A DNA stretch of 64,000 nucleotides, from the NCBI RefSeq assembly GCF_049800775.1, contig NZ_JBNAFR010000001.1:959047-1023046 (forward strand). The letters run 5' to 3'. Below the pieces are notes generated by a model. The model did not search any database and had not been told where the DNA came from. It saw only the letters and a list, made by a program, of their open reading frames with translations. The DNA comes from Dinoroseobacter sp049800775 (lineage in GTDB: Bacteria; Pseudomonadota; Alphaproteobacteria; Rhodobacterales; Rhodobacteraceae). The number at the start of each line of letters is the position of its first letter. Positions within the stretch are counted from its first letter, which is position 1. Positions 34,175-42,135 of this stretch are shown here, piece by piece. The position numbers were made by a program, and so were the translations under genes.

Positions 34175-35585
34175 TATTGACTTGCTGACGATCGATTGCG
34201 GCGGTGTCTCCGCGCCGGCCGGGTGCGGGAAGACCCACTTGATTGCCTCAGCGCTTCAACACCACGACGATTCGAAGCCAATCCTAATCTTGACGCATAC
34301 TAATGCAGGTGTTGCCGCCCTGCGCGCGCGATTAATTCACATGGGGGTGCCGCAAACCGCGTACCGGATCACCACCATTGATGGCTGGGCAATGCGTCTC
34401 ATCAGATCCTTTCCGCATCGCAGCGGCCATGCTGAAGGGGTCCTGGATCTGACGGATCCACGGAACGATTATCCTGCAATCAGGCAAGGCACGATCAATA
34501 TCCTTGCAGGCAACCATCTCAGAGATGTTCTGCAAGCGACTTACGCACGGTTGTTTGTCGACGAATATCAAGATTGCCTAGTCGAGCAGCACGCGATGGT
34601 CTCAAAGATTGCAGAAGTTCTACCGACCTGTGTGCTCGGTGATCCGATGCAGGCCATATTCGGCTGGGGCTCCAACGTGCTCGTCGATTGGGAGGCCGAC
34701 GTCCATGCGCGCTTCCCGCCAGCAGGTGAACTCGACACGCCGTGGCGATGGCGCAATGTTGGGACAGAGGCCTTTGGTCGTTGGCTATTGCAAGTCAGAG
34801 CAGCGCTGCAATCTGGTCAACCTATCGATCTGACGCAAGCGCCCGATGAGGTGGAAGTGATAAACGTCACTGGCGACGATGATGTGCCCAACCAGACCAG
34901 GGCCGCTAGTACCCGTCCTCCGGTCGAGGGTGGAAGCGTGCTGATCGTCTGTGACGCCAAACGACCTCCGCGACATCGTGAGATCGCGGCAAGAGCACGA
35001 GGTGCCGTTGTCATCGAGAACGCCGACCTGACAGACTTCATTCACTTCGCAGCATCCTTCGATATGCGTGCGCCAACGGCTGCGGATGAGCTGATCGATT
35101 TTGCTGGTTCGACAATGACCGGCGTCGGCGCCGCTCAGATGAAGCAACGGCTACGCGTGCTCCTTGCAGGTCGGGAACGATCTCCGCCAAACGATGCGGA
35201 AGCGGCAGCGCTGGCTTTTGCACACGCTCCGAGTCCCACCGCCGCCGTAGCTTTGTTAGTCGAGATCAATCAGCAGGCCGGAGTCTTCCCTTTGCGGCCT
35301 GCACTGGTTCGTTCTGCCATCCAGGCCTTCAATGGCTGTGTGGACGCGGAAGACTTCCACGAGATGGCGGTCCGCGCGCGTGAGCAATCACGCGTCAAGG
35401 GGCGCGCTCTGCCTCGCCGAGCTGTCGGTAGCACTTTGCTCCTCAAAGGATTGGAGGCCGATGTTGCGGTGATCATTGACACCGATCAGCTGAATGCTCG
35501 CGACCTCTATGTCGCGATGACGCGAGGGTCGAGAAAACTCGTGATTTGCACTAGCAACCCGGTTCTCGTGCGGGAAATACCATGA
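34167..35585 (+). CDS. UvrD/Rep-like helicase (GajB-like)
   Basis: A 472-residue superfamily 1 helicase. Motifs are visible in order: I SAPAGCGKTHLIAS, Ia LILTHTNAGVAALRARL, II LFVDEYQDC, III VLGDPMQAIFGW, and C-terminal V/VI-like STLLLKGLEADVAVIID and DLYVAMTRGSRKLVICTS. The ATG at 34167 overlaps the end of the OLD nuclease gene by 8 bases, so the two proteins are made together, exactly as gajA-gajB. The length is close to GajB (about 494). Compared with full UvrD, the 1B and 2B domains are reduced. It is the last gene of the defence-type block. Confidence 0.85.
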   Translation: MADIDLLTIDCGGVSAPAGCGKTHLIASALQHHDDSKPILILTHTNAGVAALRARLIHMGVPQTAYRITTIDGWAMRLIRSFPHRSGHAEGVLDLTDPRNDYPAIRQGTINILAGNHLRDVLQATYARLFVDEYQDCLVEQHAMVSKIAEVLPTCVLGDPMQAIFGWGSNVLVDWEADVHARFPPAGELDTPWRWRNVGTEAFGRWLLQVRAALQSGQPIDLTQAPDEVEVINVTGDDDVPNQTRAASTRPPVEGGSVLIVCDAKRPPRHREIAARARGAVVIENADLTDFIHFAASFDMRAPTAADELIDFAGSTMTGVGAAQMKQRLRVLLAGRERSPPNDAEAAALAFAHAPSPTAAVALLVEINQQAGVFPLRPALVRSAIQAFNGCVDAEDFHEMAVRAREQSRVKGRALPRRAVGSTLLLKGLEADVAVIIDTDQLNARDLYVAMTRGSRKLVICTSNPVLVREIP

Positions 35586-35884
35586 GCTTCAAGCGCCCAA
35601 ATCTCGTGTGGCTGGGTCGACTGCATATCGCGGTTGTGAGTTAGTTGTTCCAAGGGAGGTTTTTGGGAGACATGTCGATCGTCTATTCACAACGTGGCGT
35701 GAAAACTGAAACCCTCTCAAAAATGATCCATTTGGGGACATCGGTTTCCACGTCCTGAGCTTGCCGAACCAACCACGTGTGGCCCAACTCGCCCTTATCT
35801 CTTTTGGTCCGGTGAATTTGCTGTAGGCTGGTTCAAGACAGAGCGCCTGCGAACGCATCGGTAGAAATATTCTGAAAGCAACAA
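35586..35884. other. Spacer between defence block and radical SAM cassette
   Basis: About 300 bases. A minus-strand frame (35589-35858, 89 codons) fills most of it but has no ribosome site and no recognised domain; I treat it as non-coding. The spacer should contain the promoter of the radical SAM genes, although no strong -35/-10 pair stands out. Confidence 0.45.
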
Positions 35885-37879
35885 ATGTCCGTTGAACTCA
35901 TTTTCCCGCCACCATGGGATACTTCCCAACCTTACTTGAGCGTGCCGAGTCTTGCCGCAGAGTTGCAAAAGTTTGGGATCACCTGCCATCAAACTGATCT
36001 CAATCTTGAGTTTCATGACTATTTGAACGGGTTTTCAACTACCGAAAACCTGACCGAAATTTTAAGGCGTAAAGCTTCGGGAAGAGAAGACAATGAAGCA
36101 GTCGCAGCGAGATGGGCTTTGGCGTCGCTGCCGTCGTTAAAAGAAAATACTGACTACTTTTCGCACGTGATGCGCTCACAGATGTTTTACGAACCAGCTC
36201 AATACGGCCGGGCACACCGACATCTACAAAAGGTGTGTGATGTCTGGTCTGCCGCATTTCATCCAACAGTCCTAACGCCAATAACATTCCGAGCGAACTT
36301 AAACGCCGAGACGGCTGAAGAGTGGAAAAAATTCGTTACCGATGAACAGCGAAATCCAGTTCTGGAGTTTGCACGAAACTACTGCAAAACGTGGGCAGAT
36401 GATCCGCCAAATCTCTTTGGAATATCAGTGGTATATAACGATCAATTACTTCCATCTCTCACTATAGCAGAACAGGTGAAGCTTCATTTTCCAGATGCTA
36501 AAGTAATACTGGGTGGGCATGCGATCTCTCAGTGCTCACGACTTCACTGGAGGGAAGTGCTCGCTAATTTTGGTTGTGTCGACTTTCTGTCAATCGACGA
36601 TGGATATGAACATCTGAGAGCAGTTGCGCGTAGCATTGATACACAATCCGAAGTGCCGCCCTTGCCGAACTTGATTCAGCGTTCCAACGACACAGAACCA
36701 AGGATCACAACGCCAAGAACGGAATCGTTCAATGCTCCAGCACGCCCAGCATATGAGGGGCTCCCACTAGAACGGTATCACTCCCCGAGCGTGATGCTGT
36801 CTTTCAAAACAAGTAAGGGCTGCAAGTGGGGCAAATGCACATTTTGCAGTGAGTCCGCGTTCAAAGAATACTCCGAGACTGATATAGACAGAACAGTCTC
36901 AGCCATCGCTTCGTACGTGACAACGCACGGTCTGACGTTTGTGAACTTTGCTGACTCAGATATTTCCTCAGAGCGATTTTTAGAGTTATCACGAGCGATA
37001 ATCGAGCAAGGCTTGGAAATTTCTTGGTCAATACGCGCCCGGTTCGACCCGAGATTTACGGCGGAAATTCTTGAAATAGGGGCTCAATCGGGTTGCAAAA
37101 AGATCTATTTCGGCCTCGAGAGTGCCTCGCAAAGACTATTGAAAAAAATGAAAAAGGGTACCGCCCTTCACAATGTTCGCAGAATTCTTGATATCTGCTA
37201 CGAGCTGGGCATCCACACACACCTATTTTCATTCATGGGCTTTCCCACTGAAACGAAAGAAGAAGCCCGTAAAACTAAAGAATTCCTTTGGGAGAACATT
37301 TCAAAAATCTCGTCCTTTAACATTGGAGTCTTCCAGTTAAGAAAATTCTCTGACGTGTTCTTTGAACGCGAAGAACTTGGCTTGGCAACTGCCGATAGCC
37401 GAGTTGGTGATATTGCCGTTGACAATATTGGATATAGCGTCGAGTCCGGTATGTCTCAAAGTGAAGCATGGGATGCGCAGAGAGAAGCGCTAGAGTTTTT
37501 TCGCCAAAAGTTCATTGATCTCGACCTACCTTTCGACATCAATATGGCGTCTGGCTATGTCAACCTGCGTGGAGCGCCTTACTGGGACTGCCATAATCTT
37601 GCCTACGCAGAGAGGCTGTTCGATCAGATTAGACAGGACCACTTGCCATGTACGGCCTTCAAAGCTTTACCACAAAGCATTGTTCGCCTTGGTGAAGGTC
37701 CTTCAACATCCACTGTGTACCTCGAACAAGAATTCCGAACGCTAACCATGCCTAGCAAGCTGCTGCAAATGTACGAGCGAGCAGTTCACTCTGATGGACA
37801 GATAGTCGACCAAACCAGCGCTGGTAGTCTGCTTGAGAAGTACGGGCTCTGCATTAGAGCAAACTCTGGAGTTCAGTGA
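35885..37879 (+). CDS. B12-binding-type radical SAM protein 1
   Basis: A 664-residue protein with an N-terminal B12-binding-like Rossmann domain (starting MSVELIFPPPW; core around FGISVVYNDQLLPSLTIAEQ and AKVILGGHAIS, about residues 175-220) and a radical SAM domain whose cluster cysteines are C313, C318 and C321 (GCKWGKCTFC). This C-x4-C-x2-C form with the preceding GC is common in B12-type enzymes that act on peptides and unusual substrates. Downstream radical SAM signatures (IYFGLESASQRLLKKMKKG) are intact. The C-terminal 100 residues include a possible winged-helix-like part. A homologous second enzyme follows immediately. The substrate is unknown; the context suggests a peptide or protein. 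Confidence 0.82.
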   Translation: MSVELIFPPPWDTSQPYLSVPSLAAELQKFGITCHQTDLNLEFHDYLNGFSTTENLTEILRRKASGREDNEAVAARWALASLPSLKENTDYFSHVMRSQMFYEPAQYGRAHRHLQKVCDVWSAAFHPTVLTPITFRANLNAETAEEWKKFVTDEQRNPVLEFARNYCKTWADDPPNLFGISVVYNDQLLPSLTIAEQVKLHFPDAKVILGGHAISQCSRLHWREVLANFGCVDFLSIDDGYEHLRAVARSIDTQSEVPPLPNLIQRSNDTEPRITTPRTESFNAPARPAYEGLPLERYHSPSVMLSFKTSKGCKWGKCTFCSESAFKEYSETDIDRTVSAIASYVTTHGLTFVNFADSDISSERFLELSRAIIEQGLEISWSIRARFDPRFTAEILEIGAQSGCKKIYFGLESASQRLLKKMKKGTALHNVRRILDICYELGIHTHLFSFMGFPTETKEEARKTKEFLWENISKISSFNIGVFQLRKFSDVFFEREELGLATADSRVGDIAVDNIGYSVESGMSQSEAWDAQREALEFFRQKFIDLDLPFDINMASGYVNLRGAPYWDCHNLAYAERLFDQIRQDHLPCTAFKALPQSIVRLGEGPSTSTVYLEQEFRTLTMPSKLLQMYERAVHSDGQIVDQTSAGSLLEKYGLCIRANSGVQ

Positions 37880-37880
37880 C

Positions 37881-39860
37881 TTGCTGGCGCTTATTTCCCC
37901 ACCCGTGGTCGATCCTCGCAGCACTTACCTAGGCAGTGCAATTTTAAGTGGTCACCTTTCGCGGTTTCAAGTTGATCACACTACTAGAGACGCAAACCTA
38001 GATTTTTTTGACTGGCTGTTTACTCAGAAGACAGCAGAGGGCTATGCGAACGCATCGAACGACGCTCTTTTGCGATACCTGTCACTCGAGTTGGAACCGG
38101 CAAAAGCCATACTCAAAGGCAATGGATTTTTCGATGTCCAAAGCCGAAACAAGGCAAGAAACGTTCTGGATCTGTATTGCCGGGCGCTCAGTGTAGTTTT
38201 TCCGGATATGGATTTGAGGCTGCACAGGTTCAGCTACGGCGGAATAGAACGATCTGCGAAACTTCTCTCAGACGCATTGCGCTCTGAAAAGCCCAATATA
38301 TTTCATGATTACTACGAATATTTTTTGAGAACAGCTCAAAGTGATCTTGAAGAGCGAGTAGCAGTCTCAATCACTAACTCTGACCAATTGTTTCCCGGCT
38401 TGATGCTGGGGAAATATCTTAAGGATCGTGGGCACGAAGTGGCAGTCGGTGGAGCCTGCGTGACAAAACTGCGAGAGCACTTTCTTTCGAAAAACTCGTT
38501 CTCAGATTGCTTCGACGTCGCTGTTTTCTTTGAGGGCGAAGAAGCAATAATCAAGTTTGCGCTCAGCGGTACGACTGCGTTTGAAACTACGGGCTGGGCC
38601 AACTTTGTCGTCCACCAAGGCAGAGACACAATATCAAGTAGTTATGGAAAATCGCTGAAGCCCAGTTCATGGGCAAGTCCAAAGTTTTCCAATTCCGAGA
38701 CCAAGAAAGCGCTTCGCCCGAAAAATGTGCTTCCCATCCTTACATCAAAGGGATGTTCTTGGGGACAATGTACATTTTGCACTATTCCCGAATCCAGTGG
38801 AGCCGGTCCAGAGTTAGTCCGCAATGCTGTGTTGCAGAATTCGGTTTCTTGCATTGAGCGGCTACAACGGGATAATGACTGTAGCAACTTCATTGTAGTT
38901 GATGAGAATTTCCCGGCATCTCGTCAAGTCCAATTCTCTGAATATCTAAGCAGCAAGAAGGTTTGCGTTAATTGGCTAGCTTACGCACGCTTTGAGAGAG
39001 AGTTTACTAATGAAAACTGCCTAACGATCCGAAAAGCTGGTTGTAGGAAGCTTCTCATAGGCCTTGAAACTACAAGTAATCGCGTCTTGAAGTTGATGAA
39101 AAAGGGCGTCACGCGCAAGATCATCGAAGCAAACCTTACTGCGTTCAGAAAAAGTGGCATCGCCGTTCATCTATACGGAATGGTAGGTTTCCCCGGGCAA
39201 AAGTTATCCGAAGCAATCGAGACCCTCGAGTTTGTCATCCAGTGGTTGCGCAGTTCTGAGAACGCTCTAGACAGTGCGAGCTTCTCCGAGTTTAACCTAA
39301 ATACATCGAGCCCAATCGGACGGGATCCGGCATCTTACAACTTGATTATCAGTTCAGATCGCAACGACGATATCATCTCATCGACCTATCACGAGGCGGA
39401 CGGTAGCGAAGTTACAGATTGGGTGGAGTTCCGAAAAGTCGCCAACGAACGCATTGTCTCAGAATTCGGCGAGAGATCGATGGTGGGTTGGGAAGAATAC
39501 TCACTGCTCCTTGCGGACAGGTGCGATGACAAATTCCGAAATTTTGAAGCCAGACCAAGACTGACCGTTAGCACACTCGAAAACCACGACATTCGGAGAC
39601 ACGAGGTGCGTTCATTCGAAACGTGCAAGCACCACAAGCAAGGCTATCTACTTCTCAACGACGAGACTTCTCAGAGCATGTTTGTTTCAAGAGCACTACA
39701 AGGCATGCTCGATCACACACCTACGCATGGCTCTGCAGCTTCTCTCTTTCAAAGGGCTCAAGCGGCTTACCCAAACTTGACAGAAGAAGCATTCGCTCAC
39801 ATCATGAACGGGCTTGCTCGCAATGGAATTGTGGCGATCACCCATCGAACTCAAAATTGA
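37881..39860 (+). CDS. B12-binding-type radical SAM protein 2 with PqqD-like C-terminus
   Basis: About 659 residues, same architecture as the preceding protein: B12-binding-like domain (LALISPPVVDPRSTYLGSAI at the start; VSITNSDQLFPGLMLGKYL), then radical SAM with cysteines C292, C297 and C300 (GCSWGQCTFC) and KLLIGLETTSNRVLKLMKKG. The last 70 residues (from GYLLLNDETSQSMFVSRALQ to NGLARNGIVAI) resemble a PqqD/RRE winged helix, which binds leader peptides in RiPP pathways. The TTG at 37881, with TGGAG upstream, aligns the N-terminus with protein 1; a TTG at 37833 is an alternative that overlaps gene 1. The two are probably diverged duplicates. Confidence 0.8.
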   Translation: MLALISPPVVDPRSTYLGSAILSGHLSRFQVDHTTRDANLDFFDWLFTQKTAEGYANASNDALLRYLSLELEPAKAILKGNGFFDVQSRNKARNVLDLYCRALSVVFPDMDLRLHRFSYGGIERSAKLLSDALRSEKPNIFHDYYEYFLRTAQSDLEERVAVSITNSDQLFPGLMLGKYLKDRGHEVAVGGACVTKLREHFLSKNSFSDCFDVAVFFEGEEAIIKFALSGTTAFETTGWANFVVHQGRDTISSSYGKSLKPSSWASPKFSNSETKKALRPKNVLPILTSKGCSWGQCTFCTIPESSGAGPELVRNAVLQNSVSCIERLQRDNDCSNFIVVDENFPASRQVQFSEYLSSKKVCVNWLAYARFEREFTNENCLTIRKAGCRKLLIGLETTSNRVLKLMKKGVTRKIIEANLTAFRKSGIAVHLYGMVGFPGQKLSEAIETLEFVIQWLRSSENALDSASFSEFNLNTSSPIGRDPASYNLIISSDRNDDIISSTYHEADGSEVTDWVEFRKVANERIVSEFGERSMVGWEEYSLLLADRCDDKFRNFEARPRLTVSTLENHDIRRHEVRSFETCKHHKQGYLLLNDETSQSMFVSRALQGMLDHTPTHGSAASLFQRAQAAYPNLTEEAFAHIMNGLARNGIVAITHRTQN

Positions 39861-39872
39861 TTGAGGTACCAA

Positions 39873-40058
39873 ATGAAAACTGTGTGTTGCAGCCACTGCG
39901 GAATGAGCGTTGGTGAAACTCATCCTACAACGGATGAGAAAATTGACCGGATAATCGTTAATCACGAAAAGACAGCCTACATCTGTTCTGAGTGCGTCGG
40001 CCTTTGCGTTCAGATCCTTGGCCGAAACCGTATCGCTGTAGAGGAGGCGGTCCAATGA
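39873..40058 (+). CDS. Free-standing ClpX-type C4 zinc-finger protein
   Basis: A 61-residue protein whose layout matches the N-terminal zinc-binding domain of ClpX: CCSHCGMSVGETHP, then 28 residues between the cysteine pairs, then YICSECVGLCVQIL. ClpX reads C-S-F-C-G ... Y-x-C-x-E-C-V-x-L-C, so the similarity covers both knuckles and the residues between them. No AAA+ domain follows. A GAGG ribosome site precedes the ATG. It sits directly after two radical SAM genes and overlaps the next small gene (ATGA). It could be an adaptor that mimics ClpX, a chaperone for the cassette, or the modified substrate itself. Confidence 0.72.
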   Translation: MKTVCCSHCGMSVGETHPTTDEKIDRIIVNHEKTAYICSECVGLCVQILGRNRIAVEEAVQ

Positions 40059-40252
40059 GCGGGCACAAAGTTGAGCAAAATCCATCGAACACTGATACCG
40101 ATAGACTTTCGCCAGACGAGCTATGGATTGAAGAACTGGATGAAGTCATGTTCCAACCAACAGAAATTGTTCCGAATACGTCGCGGGTGCAACTATCTCC
40201 ATCAGAGATGGAAAAAGCGATCTCTGCACGCCTAGACAAGAGTTCACCCTAA
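40055..40252 (+). CDS. 65-residue acidic small protein, possible precursor peptide
   Basis: A 65-residue protein without recognised family. It is acidic and polar (SPDELWIEELDEVMFQP in the middle) with a Ser/Lys-ending tail. The ATG overlaps the stop of the zinc-finger gene (ATGA), with GAGGAGG upstream, so it is clearly translated with the cassette. Size, position after two B12-type radical SAM enzymes, and an amphipathic leader-like centre make it a candidate substrate peptide, but it has no cysteine and no obvious core motif. It could instead be a small partner of the zinc-finger protein. Confidence 0.62.
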   Translation: MSGHKVEQNPSNTDTDRLSPDELWIEELDEVMFQPTEIVPNTSRVQLSPSEMEKAISARLDKSSP

Positions 40253-40270
40253 GTTAGGGGTAAACAAACA

Positions 40271-41206
40271 TTACTCACGTTTAAGAAGCCAATCGACTGT
40301 AGCCTGCGAGTGCTCGTCAAATTGAGATTGGTGAGTTCTTATTATGTCGTCGATAGCGGACCTACGAGCGTCAGGTTCCAGCATTTTGTTGCATAATTCC
40401 TTTAGCACGCCCGCAATAAATGCGTCGCCTTGTTCTGACGATAACCAACTGCTGGATACCTGTTGTGAACGGCTGTCGTCTTGCAAAACCGCTATGTCGA
40501 TTACTTGCTTAATAACGTCTTCGACATGTATTCGGGAACAAGCGAATGTAAGTTGGCAACCCGGCGCGCCCGATAGATTTTTTACGACATGCGCGTGCCC
40601 GCGTGGAACAAAAAGAGTGTCTCCCGGATTTAGTTGGAATTCCAACGGCTCGTTAGAGAGTTCAAGATCTTTGGGCGAGGACATGTGCCGTTGCCGCACA
40701 GGGTGAGGAAAGTTGTCGACCATCCAAACTTTTTCCCCACTTAAGTGGAGTACCAGGACGTCATGAGCGTCGAAATGTGGCGGAAAGCCCTGACCATTTG
40801 GAGGTGTCAGGTAAAGATTTGCCCTACAAATGAAGTCAAACTTGGTGGACAAAGCAAAGCAAATTTTCTGGACTACTTTTGAGATGTGTTCAACTTCATC
40901 CGATGCAATCGTCCAGCCTGACTTGAAGCGTTCGAGCATCATCGATAGTCTTTGCGAAGGAGGCAGATGCCGCTCAGGGCTCACCCTCCGACCAAGCCCA
41001 ACATTATGCCGTACGCAGTGAGAATTCGAGAGATTGCAACTCAGAAGTTCCATCGGGCTTAGTTCTGACACCAAGCGTTCAGAAGACGACGAAGAGCGAT
41101 GTAACGCAGGCTGACTACAAAACACTGTGCTATCAGAAATCTCATCGACCCAGCTTTCAAGCGCTTCGGCAAGGTGTCCTAGGATCAAACGGCTATCTTC
41201 GGGCAT
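40271..41206 (-). CDS. Cupin_4 / JmjC-type 2-oxoglutarate oxygenase
   Basis: A 311-residue protein of the cupin_4 (ribosomal-oxygenase-like) family. The iron-binding facial triad is visible as H144 and D146 (FPPHFDAHDVLVLHLSGEKVW) and H206 (LFVPRGHAHVVKN), with the preceding NPGDTLFVPRG typical of the family. Family members hydroxylate protein or peptide side chains using iron, oxygen and 2-oxoglutarate. The C-terminus (about 220-311) is helical. It is convergent with the radical SAM cassette, only 18 bases apart, and is probably a further tailoring enzyme of that cassette. No ribosome-type partner is near. Confidence 0.82.
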   Translation of the reverse strand: MPEDSRLILGHLAEALESWVDEISDSTVFCSQPALHRSSSSSERLVSELSPMELLSCNLSNSHCVRHNVGLGRRVSPERHLPPSQRLSMMLERFKSGWTIASDEVEHISKVVQKICFALSTKFDFICRANLYLTPPNGQGFPPHFDAHDVLVLHLSGEKVWMVDNFPHPVRQRHMSSPKDLELSNEPLEFQLNPGDTLFVPRGHAHVVKNLSGAPGCQLTFACSRIHVEDVIKQVIDIAVLQDDSRSQQVSSSWLSSEQGDAFIAGVLKELCNKMLEPDARRSAIDDIIRTHQSQFDEHSQATVDWLLKRE

Positions 41207-41819
41207 TTCTTCAATCTCCGTTTGGTCTGATCATTTCGCCACTACAAGATGCAAAAGCGCGGCATAATTTTCAACCAATTGAGGAAGACACAGAGCAAGA
41301 AATCACTCAGTTTTCGCTGGTGAGCCGGATCAAAGGTTGCCTCAACACGTTCGTCGGACTTTTTGGGTTTGTCGACCCAAAGCTATACTCGCTGGGCTCG
41401 CCGCTCAGGCTCAATTGAAGTCCAACTCTCTTTCAACCAAGCTGTTACTAAGTCAATTTTGGCATAGTGAACAACTCAGCGTTCTAATGGCGGCGTCCGA
41501 CCGTTTGGGGTTTTACGTTCGGCGGCTAAACCACGGATATTCAATGGACTGGTTACGGTTCATTTTACAAATCTTCGCAATGAATTCAACGCTATCCATA
41601 GGATTGCAAATCCGCTGAGTAGTCGAGTAACGTGAACCGTATGGGCGAAGCTCCAAGGTCAGATTTTGGGGTAAAGGCAGCTTGGTCCGCTTTGCGTTCA
41701 TCGAATCCCTCACATTTCTGACCTGACTGTCAACACAGCATCGATGCTGTCGCAATGGCGAAGCTGATCGTTTTGGATAGATGCCTAGCGGGGCTTTAGA
41801 AAGAGCAGCAGTTTCAAGT
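41207..41819. other. Intergenic region with a terminator-like hairpin
   Basis: About 610 bases without a supported gene. A short inverted repeat TTTGGGT-TTGTCG-ACCCAAA occurs near 41362. The rest contains short frames without ribosome sites. The promoter of the minus-strand oxygenase gene should lie in the first part. Confidence 0.45.
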
Positions 41820-42065
41820 TCATTCTGGTAGTTGTATTCCCGAAGTCCGCCAAAAATCTTCAAAGGATGATCCCAACTTTTCAATAACGATCATCGTCTC
41901 AATAATATCCAGTCGCCGCTCGCCCAGTTCATACTTGCCAACATAGCTCGGTGGTTTCCTAAGCCGCTTTGCTAACTCAGCTTGGGAAAGGCCCGCTTCC
42001 TTGCGCAACTGGACCAACGCGTTAAGCAGATCTTTGTAAGCTTGAGTGTGAGCTGCCCCCGCCAA
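41820..42065 (-). CDS. XRE-family HTH regulator
   Basis: An 81-residue Cro/CI-type regulator. The helix-turn-helix is AGLSQAELAKRLRKPPSYVGKYE (about residues 23-45), followed by ERRLDIIETMIVIEKLG and a short tail. It is divergent from the ParA-like gene, with a 16-bp inverted repeat between them, so it probably regulates that gene and itself. Such small XRE proteins often govern mobile-element maintenance or toxin-antitoxin functions. No toxin is evident next to it. Confidence 0.85.
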   Translation of the reverse strand: MAGAAHTQAYKDLLNALVQLRKEAGLSQAELAKRLRKPPSYVGKYELGERRLDIIETMIVIEKLGSSFEDFWRTSGIQLPE

Positions 42066-42119
42066 TGTTTATCCTGCCATTTCTTGTCGACAAGAGCAGC
42101 TACCCCTAATATAGGATTA

Positions 42120-42135
42120 ACCCCAAAATGGGGGT
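42120..42135. promoter_or_regulatory. Inverted repeat, candidate XRE operator
   Basis: ACCCC-AAAATG-GGGGT lies between the divergent XRE and ParA-like genes and covers the first possible start codon of the latter. A half-site-like ACCCCT occurs 17 bases upstream. The palindrome and its divergent-promoter position suit an autoregulated XRE repressor. Confidence 0.45.

Noticed and set aside
35589..35858. Minus-strand 89-codon frame between helicase and radical SAM genes
   Set aside because: No ribosome site, no recognisable domain, composition like shadow frames; treated as spacer.
41337..41618. Plus-strand 93-codon frame in the oxygenase-XRE gap
   Set aside because: No ribosome site or family resemblance; it contains the terminator-like hairpin.
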